The position numbers were made by a program, and so were the translations under genes. This document shows positions 1 through 6,039 of a stretch of 6,039 nt of DNA, piece after piece (position 1 is the stretch's first letter; every line of letters begins with the position of its first letter). This DNA is from Archangium sp. (lineage in GTDB: Bacteria > Myxococcota > Myxococcia > Myxococcales > Myxococcaceae): NCBI GenBank assembly GCA_016793585.1, contig JAEUJR010000810.1, forward strand, positions 1 to 6,039. The letters are read 5' to 3'. The notes under the pieces were generated by a model. That model was not told where the DNA came from. It saw only the letters and a program-made list of their open reading frames with translations, and made no database searches.

Positions 1-120
1 TCATCGCCGCACTGCACCGCGCTGCACCTCATCGCCGCACTGCACCTCATCGCCGCACTGCACCGCGCTGCACCTCATCGCCGCACTGCACCTCATCGCC
101 GCACTGCACCGCGCTGCACC
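1..120. repeat. Composite 46-bp tandem repeat array
   Basis: The array is built from an 8-mer TCATCGCC followed by the decamer GCACTGCACC, and in alternate units by a second decamer GCGCTGCACC. This gives strictly alternating 28-bp and 18-bp units at 1-28, 29-46, 47-74, 75-92 and 93-120, a higher-order period of 46 bp. Within what is visible, copies of each unit type are identical. A decaying copy begins TCATCACGCG at 121. The left end is cut by the window edge, so the true copy number is unknown. The 46-bp period is not a multiple of three, so the array would cycle through reading frames if translated, which argues against a coding role. The 28-bp unit contains a near-palindrome, TGCACCGCGCTGCA. 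The origin is probably slippage or recombination expansion; no function can be assigned. Confidence 0.95.
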
Positions 121-526
121 TCATCACGCGCCGCGCTCCAGCGACGGACTCAAGGTCGAGTCGAAGAATCCGGCGGTCGTCACTGCGGTTATCGAGGCTT
201 CGGAAGGAAACGCGGCTGCCCGAGTACGCGCATCTCGTGACCCACCGGATGAAGACGGGGCGATGTTGCTCGCGCGGAGAGAGCTCTCGAGCGCTCAGGA
301 GACGGTGACGATCACGCCGAACAGTCGGAAGCCCGCGGCCCTTCAACGGGAGCAGCCACCCGTGGGGAAGCTCGAGCTTTCGTCACGGCCTTCTCCGCGT
401 ACGGCACCACGACGGAGCACAGGAACGCCGCGTGACGTGCTCGAGGCACCACGACACTGCTCAAACGACACCGGCCCGCCGATCGCAGTGCGATGGGCAG
501 GCCGGGCTGAGCTGCTGATGGGTGCT
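121..526. other. Gene-poor stretch downstream of rpoD
   Basis: No gene is supported in these roughly 400 bases. Open frames exist on both strands, but they lack a good ribosome-binding site and their third-position G/C (about 62-76 percent by hand count over the parts checked) is below that of the real genes nearby. No tRNA cloverleaf was recognised. Small structures seen are a perfect 12-bp palindrome AAGCTCGAGCTT at 368-379, the palindromes GAGAGCTCTC at 279-288 and GAGCGCTC at 289-296, a short ACGGG/CCCGT hairpin at 346-363, and the strong hairpin at 471-505 listed separately. Confidence 0.6.
471..505 (-). terminator. Hairpin after rpoD, probable operon terminator
   Basis: Starting 21 nt past the rpoD stop, this stretch folds into a long hairpin. 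The outer stem CCGGCC/GGCCGG is 6 bp, followed by a C-A mismatch, 3 bp, a G-G mismatch, 5 bp (ATCGC/GCGAT) and a 3-nt AGT loop, for 14 paired positions. On the minus strand it is followed by TGTCGTTTGAG, which has only a short T run. It is therefore a weak intrinsic terminator or a 3'-end stabilising hairpin rather than a textbook one. Confidence 0.55.
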
Positions 527-2740
<2,214 letters not shown>

Positions 2741-2749
2741 GGTCGGGAG

Positions 2750-2754
2750 CACCT
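2750..2754 (-). promoter_or_regulatory. Ribosome-binding site deciding the rpoD start
   Basis: The minus strand reads AGGTG here, followed by nine bases and the ATG at 2740. The same bases contain the alternative GTG at 2752, so using them as the Shine-Dalgarno sequence favours the ATG. The match is modest compared with the sites of yqeY and rpsU. Confidence 0.5.
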
Positions 2755-2787
2755 ACGGGGCTTTAGGAGAACGGCTCAAAGGCTCGG

Positions 2788-2817
2788 CCCTTACCCCAAA
2801 GGCCGAACACAATTCAA
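2788..2817 (-). promoter_or_regulatory. Weak candidate promoter in the dnaG-rpoD spacer
   Basis: Within the 127-bp spacer the minus strand has its most AT-rich stretch, AATTTGAATTGTGTT. TTGAAT (2817-2812) could serve as -35, and TAAGGG (2793-2788), 18 bp further on, as -10. The -10 agrees poorly with TATAAT, although GC-rich genomes tolerate this. The same area can form a TCGGCC/GGCCGA hairpin (2784-2806) followed on the minus strand by GCCTTTGAG, so a weak terminator or attenuator is an alternative reading. The spacer is long enough for rpoD to have its own promoter, as it does in other MMS operons. Confidence 0.3.
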
Positions 2818-2867
2818 ATTCCTGCGCGAGAATCTTCTGCACTCACTTCAACTCAACCGGCGGGGCC

Positions 2868-4616
2868 TCACTTTTGTGACATCAGCTTTCGTTTGAGCTC
2901 CAGCAACTGGCCTCGTTGCTCGAGCAACAGCCGCGCGTCATCGGTCAGCTCTGACGCGCCAGGGGTTTGGGCGGTCTCTTTGGCGATTCGCGCCAGGTGC
3001 TCCTCGATGGCCCGCAGCTTGACCCTGCGACACACCGAGTGAAACGCCGGTTCCAGCTGGTTCTCGTCGTGCGGCAGCTGATCTCGCGCGGTGGCGAGCG
3101 CCTGTTTCACGACGTCGGAGGCCTCGTATTGCGCCTCTTCGGGCGCGGTGCCGCCCTGAATCGACAGCACGAGTGTTCTCAGACCCAGGTGTTTGAGCTC
3201 GTCGAAGCACCGGTGCTCGTCTTTTCCGAGCAGCCGTTTGTCGCGCAGCACGCACGCGGCGTAGAGCGTCTCCATGGGATCGGGCCGTGGCTCGTTGCTG
3301 CCGGGCTTCGGAGCCGCCCGCACTTGCTGGGGATTCTTGCTCTTGAGCGCCGCCTCGAGCTCGCTCGCCGGAATGCCGAAGTGCTTCGACATGGCGCCGA
3401 AGAAGGCGCTGCGCACCAGCCCCACGGGGAGCACCGAGGTGACCGCCTTCAGCCGATCGAGCGCGCTCATCTTCTCTTCGAACGACGAGCCGTGGGCGTT
3501 GGGGAGCATGGTGAAGAACAGGTGCTCGGTGAGCGGCCTGGCTTTCAAGACGAGCTGCTGCACAGCGTCGGCGCCCTGCTTTCGGGCGAAGGTGTCTGGG
3601 TCTTCGCCCTCAGGGAGCACCGCCACGCGCGACGACTGCCCGGCTGCGAGAATCGGCCCTGCCAGTCGTTCAACGGCCTTGCGACCGGCTTCGTCACCAT
3701 CGAGCAGCAGCACCAGCTCCTTCGCCTCGAGCCGCGAGAGGAGTTCCATGTGCCCCGGCGTCAGCGCGGTCGAGCAGAGCGCCACCGCGTGCTTCACGCC
3801 GGCCTGATGCAGCCCGATGGCGTCGAAGTAGCCCTCGCACAGCACGGCCGACTTCTTCTTGCGAATCTCGTCGCGCGCCTGGTCGGTCGCGTAGAGCACC
3901 TCTGACTTGTTGTAGAGGCGCGACTCCTTCGAGTTCAGGTACTTGGGGCCTTCGTCGCCCTCGAGCAGGCGGCCACCGAAGGCGATGGTGCGGCCCTCGG
4001 GCGATCGAATGGGGATCATCACCCGGCCGCGGAACATGTCGTAGAAGCCGTCGCCCTTGCTGCGCGGCGAGACGAGGCCGGCCTTCTCTCCGAACGCCAA
4101 CAGGCCCTGCTCCCGGAGCCGATCGGCGAGATCCGTCCACGCGACGGGGGCCCAGCCGAGGCCGAAGGCGCGCATCAGGTCGTCGGTCAACCCGCGGCTG
4201 CGCAGGTACTCGCGCGCGTGGTGGCCGATGGCGGGGTCCCACAGCCGCTGCTGGAAGTGCTGGGCGGCGAAGTCGGTGGCGTCTTTGATCTGCTGCTTCT
4301 CGCGCATGCCCGGGTCGACGGCCGCCTCGAGATCGATACCCAGTTCTTTGGCGAGGTCTCGCACCGTGTCGACGAAGGGCTTGCCGAGCAGGCGCTGCAC
4401 GAAGCTGATCGCGTCACCGCCGGCCTGACAGCCGAAGCACTTGAAGCGGCGGGTGTCGGCCCAGACGTAGAAGCTGGGCGACTTCTCTTGATGGAACGGG
4501 CAGAGCCCCTTGTAGCTGCGCCCCGACTTCTTGAGCTCGACGCCATGCCGCTGCACCAGCGCGATCATGTCGACGCGCTCGCGGATCTCGTCGATCTTGT
4601 GCTCTGGGATCAGCAA
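2868..4616 (-). CDS. dnaG: DNA primase DnaG
   Basis: This 582-residue primase makes the RNA primers for replication, acting with the replicative helicase. The N-terminal CHC2 zinc domain has C39, H42, C60 and C63 (GLCPFHQEKSPSFYV, then FKCFGCQAGGDAI). The RNA-polymerase basic motif IPIRSPEGRTIAFGGRLL is at about 201-218, followed by PKYLNSKES. The TOPRIM domain carries the expected acidic residues: E261 in CEGYFDAIG, and D306 and D308 in LLLDGDEAGRKA. The last 150 or so residues occupy the helicase-interaction position and, as usual, are poorly conserved. The start is TTG: no ATG occurs in frame until residue 17, too close to the zinc domain, and GAGGAG lies 10 nt upstream of the TTG. Starting at the next codon, CTG, would give IPEHKI at residue 2 and cannot be excluded. 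Length and motifs indicate an intact, active enzyme. Confidence 0.97.
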   Translation of the reverse strand: MLIPEHKIDEIRERVDMIALVQRHGVELKKSGRSYKGLCPFHQEKSPSFYVWADTRRFKCFGCQAGGDAISFVQRLLGKPFVDTVRDLAKELGIDLEAAVDPGMREKQQIKDATDFAAQHFQQRLWDPAIGHHAREYLRSRGLTDDLMRAFGLGWAPVAWTDLADRLREQGLLAFGEKAGLVSPRSKGDGFYDMFRGRVMIPIRSPEGRTIAFGGRLLEGDEGPKYLNSKESRLYNKSEVLYATDQARDEIRKKKSAVLCEGYFDAIGLHQAGVKHAVALCSTALTPGHMELLSRLEAKELVLLLDGDEAGRKAVERLAGPILAAGQSSRVAVLPEGEDPDTFARKQGADAVQQLVLKARPLTEHLFFTMLPNAHGSSFEEKMSALDRLKAVTSVLPVGLVRSAFFGAMSKHFGIPASELEAALKSKNPQQVRAAPKPGSNEPRPDPMETLYAACVLRDKRLLGKDEHRCFDELKHLGLRTLVLSIQGGTAPEEAQYEASDVVKQALATARDQLPHDENQLEPAFHSVCRRVKLRAIEEHLARIAKETAQTPGASELTDDARLLLEQRGQLLELKRKLMSQK

Positions 4617-4626
4617 CGGTGCAGCA

Positions 4627-4632
4627 CTCCTC
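4627..4632 (-). promoter_or_regulatory. Ribosome-binding site deciding the TTG start of dnaG
   Basis: The minus strand reads GAGGAG, followed by ten bases and then TTG at 4616. This good site directly before a weak start codon is the main argument for initiation at TTG. Confidence 0.6.
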
Positions 4633-4656
4633 GCTCAGGAATAACCACGAACGACG

Positions 4657-4683
4657 CGGGCCGATGCAAGGTGCACCGGCCCG
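4657..4683 (-). other. Strong hairpin between yqeY and dnaG
   Basis: CGGGCCG pairs with CGGCCCG (7 bp). After one A-C mismatch the stem continues for 4 bp (TGCA/TGCA) and closes with an AGG loop. It begins 12 nt past the yqeY stop and ends 40 nt before the dnaG start. On the minus strand it is followed by CGTCGTTCG rather than a T tract, so it is not a convincing intrinsic terminator. It could be a partial terminator, an RNA-processing site or a stabiliser of the yqeY 3' end. Confidence 0.5.
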
Positions 4684-4695
4684 TTTGGAGGAGGC

Positions 4696-5154
4696 TCACG
4701 CGAGCCGCGAGAGCTGCGCCTTCACTTCTTCACTGATCGCTTTGCCTTCGGCCTGACCCTTCAGCTTCGCCGAGGCGAGCTTCATGACCGCGCCGAGGTC
4801 TTTGATCGTCTTGGCACCGGCCTCGAGGATGCAGCCCTTCACCGCCTCGGTCAGCTGGCCTGCGTCGAGCTGCGAGGGCAGGTAGGTCTGCAGAACGACG
4901 ATCTCCTTCTCTTCCTTCTCGGCGAGCTCGGGGCGGTTGGCGGCCTTGAACTCTGCAGCCGAGTCGCGGCGCTGCTTGACGAGGGTGGTGATCACCCCGA
5001 TGACGCCGGCATCGTCGAGCACGTGCTTCTCGCCTTCGACTTCCTTGTACTTGATGGCGCTCTTGAGCATGCGCAGCACGCCGAGCTTCAGCTCGTCCTT
5101 CGCGCGCATTGCATCCTTGATCTCGGAGTCGAGCCGCTCCTTCAGCGTGGCCAT
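4696..5154 (-). CDS. yqeY: GatB/YqeY family protein
   Basis: This 152-residue, mostly helical and charged protein has the usual length for the family. It opens with MATLKERLDSEIKDAMRAKD, continues with LGVLRMLKSAIKYKEVE, and carries the family's ELAEKEEKEIVVLQTYLPSQL segment near the middle. Its C-terminal half (about 95-150) corresponds to the GatB tail domain of the tRNA amidotransferase, which is why the family is linked to tRNA-dependent amidation; the actual function is not established. No signal peptide or membrane segment is visible. The ATG start follows GAAGGAG with a 5-nt spacer. The gene lies between rpsU and dnaG, a common MMS operon arrangement outside the gamma-proteobacteria. 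A terminator hairpin lies upstream and another hairpin downstream. Confidence 0.92.
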   Translation of the reverse strand: MATLKERLDSEIKDAMRAKDELKLGVLRMLKSAIKYKEVEGEKHVLDDAGVIGVITTLVKQRRDSAAEFKAANRPELAEKEEKEIVVLQTYLPSQLDAGQLTEAVKGCILEAGAKTIKDLGAVMKLASAKLKGQAEGKAISEEVKAQLSRLA

Positions 5155-5191
5155 GGTGTCTCCTTCGGTACGAGGTGGTGCTTCAAAGAAA

Positions 5192-5224
5192 CGGAGGTTG
5201 GCAACGGTGGGTCGCCAACCTCCG
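5192..5224 (-). terminator. Intrinsic terminator or attenuator between rpsU and yqeY
   Basis: CGGAGGTTGGC and GCCAACCTCCG form a perfect 11-bp inverted repeat around an 11-nt loop. On the minus strand it is followed immediately by TTTCTTTGAAG, a T-rich tract. It starts 61 nt after the rpsU stop and ends 37 nt before the yqeY ATG. Stem, T tract and orientation fit an intrinsic terminator for rpsU transcripts. Because the rest of the operon lies downstream, partial read-through or a promoter close by is required. Confidence 0.8.
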
Positions 5225-5285
5225 GGGACTTCCTGACAGGTCAGCCGACGTCGTGCCGGCCAGCGTTGTCATTGAGGGAGGGGTT

Positions 5286-5480
5286 TCAGGACCCCTTGCG
5301 GAACTTCTTCACCGCGCGCTTCTTCGCCGCCATCATCTTCTTCTTCTTCTTCACCGATGGCTTCTCGTAGTGCTCACGCTTCCGGATCTCGGAGAGAATG
5401 CCTGCCTTCTCCGTCGCCTTCTTGAAGCGCTTGAGCGCGCCCTCGATGGACTCGCCGTCCTTGACACGAATCGTCGTCAT
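5286..5480 (-). CDS. rpsU: Small ribosomal subunit protein bS21
   Basis: This 64-residue, very basic protein binds the platform of the 30S subunit near the 3' end of 16S rRNA, where mRNA leaders dock. The family core is clear: [19 protein letters not shown] followed by [15 protein letters not shown], then a lysine/arginine-rich tail ending KKFRKGS. It is slightly shorter than the 71-residue E. coli protein but looks complete. The ATG is preceded by an unusually long Shine-Dalgarno match. As first gene of the operon it is probably the most highly expressed, and the terminator behind it would let it be made in excess over yqeY, dnaG and rpoD. Confidence 0.97.
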   Translation of the reverse strand: MTTIRVKDGESIEGALKRFKKATEKAGILSEIRKREHYEKPSVKKKKKMMAAKKRAVKKFRKGS

Positions 5481-5489
5481 CTGAGCCTG

Positions 5490-5499
5490 TCACCTCCTT
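5490..5499 (-). promoter_or_regulatory. Extended Shine-Dalgarno sequence of rpsU
   Basis: The minus strand reads AAGGAGGTGA, a ten-base uninterrupted complement to the usual 16S rRNA 3' end, followed by nine bases and the rpsU ATG. It is the strongest ribosome-binding site in the window; the others match over five to seven bases. Confidence 0.85.
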
Positions 5500-5504
5500 C
5501 GCGT

Positions 5505-5523
5505 CCCTGCCCGTGAGGCAGGG
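5505..5523. promoter_or_regulatory. Hairpin or operator in the rpsU leader
   Basis: CCCTGCC and GGCAGGG form a perfect 7-bp inverted repeat around CGTGA. It lies five bases upstream of the rpsU Shine-Dalgarno sequence, inside the divergent control region. It could be an RNA hairpin in the rpsU leader that affects ribosome access, or a DNA operator for either gene. No T tract follows on either strand, so a terminator is unlikely. Confidence 0.45.
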
Positions 5524-5533
5524 CGTCATGTGC

Positions 5534-5572
5534 TTCGAAACGACGCGGCTCGTGGCACAGTTGTTTTCGAAA
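5534..5572. repeat. Pair of TTCGAAA repeats in the divergent promoter region
   Basis: TTCGAAA occurs at 5534-5540 and again at 5566-5572, 32 bp apart or about three helical turns. The TTCGAA core is palindromic. The pair lies in the 101-bp gap between rpsU and the reductase gene, where promoters for both must lie, but I recognise no clear -10/-35 pair. Two short sites of this kind could be a chance occurrence. Confidence 0.25.
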
Positions 5573-5581
5573 GGCAACGAG

Positions 5582-6039
5582 ATGACCGCATTCCACGACG
5601 GGCGGGCCGAAGGAACGAAGGCCGAGGTCTACGCAGAGCTGGTGCGCCAGGCGAAGGGGCTCTTCGAGGGCGAGCGCGACGTGATCGCCAACTCGGCGAA
5701 CCTGTCGGCGCTGCTGGGCTACCACCTGCCCGATCTCAACTGGTCCGGCGTCTATTTCCTCAAGGGCAACGAGCTGGTGCTGGGGCCGTTTCAGGGCAAG
5801 CCGGCCTGCGTGCGCATCGCGGTGGGGAAGGGCGTGTGCGGCACCTCGGTGGCGAAGCGAGCGTCGGTGCTGGTGCCCGACGTGCACGCTTTTCCCGGCC
5901 ACATCGCGTGTGACTCGGCGTCGAACAGCGAGCTGGTGGTGCCGCTGCTGAAAGAGGAGCGGGTGCTGGGCGTGATCGATCTCGACAGCCCGAGCACGAA
6001 CCGTTTCGACAGCGACGACCAACGAGGTGTGGAGGCGCT
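5582..6039 (+). CDS. msrC: Free methionine-(R)-sulfoxide reductase, GAF domain (3' end outside window)
   Basis: The 152 visible codons encode a single GAF-domain enzyme of the fRMsr (YebR/MsrC) family, a cytoplasmic antioxidant that reduces free L-methionine-(R)-sulfoxide to methionine with thioredoxin. The GAF fold is indicated by LNWSGVYFLKGNELVLGPFQ, by KGVCGTSV, and by SELVVPLLKEERVLGVIDLD near the end. The three family cysteines are present at residues 76 (KPACVRIAVG), 86 and 110 (GHIACDSAS). Their spacing of 10 and 24 residues equals that of C84, C94 and C118 in the E. coli enzyme. The ATG follows GAAAGG with a 7-nt spacer. The family usually has about 160 residues, so only a short C-terminal piece should be missing. 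The gene is transcribed away from the MMS operon, and nothing ties it functionally to that operon. Confidence 0.93.
   Translation, partial: MTAFHDGRAEGTKAEVYAELVRQAKGLFEGERDVIANSANLSALLGYHLPDLNWSGVYFLKGNELVLGPFQGKPACVRIAVGKGVCGTSVAKRASVLVPDVHAFPGHIACDSASNSELVVPLLKEERVLGVIDLDSPSTNRFDSDDQRGVEA

Noticed and set aside
1..120. CRISPR array
   Set aside because: There are no unique spacers between repeats: the units follow one another directly and vary only by an added decamer.
152..175. Possible tRNA T-arm (GGTCGAGTCGAAGAATCC)
   Set aside because: The loop and stem do not fit a 5-bp stem with a 7-nt loop, and no acceptor, D or anticodon arm could be found around it.
47..346. A 99-codon minus-strand open frame ending in the repeat array
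   Set aside because: It starts at TTG without a ribosome-binding site, is arginine-rich, has mediocre third-position G/C, and owes part of its length to the repeat.
2741..2752. GTG at 2752 as the start of rpoD
   Set aside because: It overlaps the AGGTG that suits the ATG at 2740, and no Shine-Dalgarno sequence precedes it.
2967..3905. A 312-codon plus-strand open frame opposite dnaG
   Set aside because: It has the same codon-aligned antisense register as the frame opposite rpoD; dnaG carries the zinc, TOPRIM and basic motifs, the opposite frame none.
5553..5568. Sigma-54 promoter (TGGCAC) upstream of the reductase gene
   Set aside because: The -24 half is good, but the required GC of the -12 element is TT at the correct spacing, and the start codon follows too closely.
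5477..6022. A 181-codon minus-strand open frame opposite the reductase gene and overlapping the rpsU start
   Set aside because: It is codon-aligned with the reductase on the other strand, runs through the whole rpsU leader, and has no recognisable domain.

Overview
The window carries a macromolecular-synthesis (MMS) operon on the minus strand, in the order rpsU, yqeY, dnaG, rpoD. A divergent plus-strand gene for a free methionine-(R)-sulfoxide reductase runs off the right edge. The sequence is GC-rich with strong G/C preference at third codon positions. The primase start (IPEHKI...), the yqeY insertion in the operon, and a primary sigma factor with a long charged N-terminus all suggest a Myxococcota (myxobacteria-like) chromosome. 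That placement is inference from gene order and protein style, not a database match.

Layout from left to right. Positions 1-120 hold a composite tandem repeat of period 46 bp (28 + 18), cut by the left edge. Positions 121-526 have no gene I can support, apart from a strong hairpin at 471-505 that probably ends the operon. rpoD (527-2740) is preceded by a 127-bp spacer with an AT-rich stretch and a weak promoter candidate. dnaG (2868-4616) starts at a TTG codon behind a GAGGAG ribosome-binding site. A 79-bp spacer with a strong hairpin separates it from yqeY (4696-5154). A 131-bp spacer with a convincing intrinsic terminator (5192-5224) separates yqeY from rpsU (5286-5480). The rpsU leader has an unusually complete Shine-Dalgarno sequence with a hairpin just upstream. 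The 101-bp gap between rpsU and the divergent reductase gene must hold control signals for both directions.

The operon genes link translation (ribosomal protein bS21), replication priming (DnaG) and bulk transcription (the primary sigma factor), with a GatB/YqeY-family protein between them. The spacers contain a terminator after rpsU, a hairpin after yqeY and a possible promoter before rpoD. This suggests that four physically linked genes needing very different protein amounts are tuned by partial termination, RNA processing and start-codon strength.

I see no unknown multi-gene system here. The points most worth a second look are the 46-bp repeat array, the terminator inside the operon and the rpsU leader.
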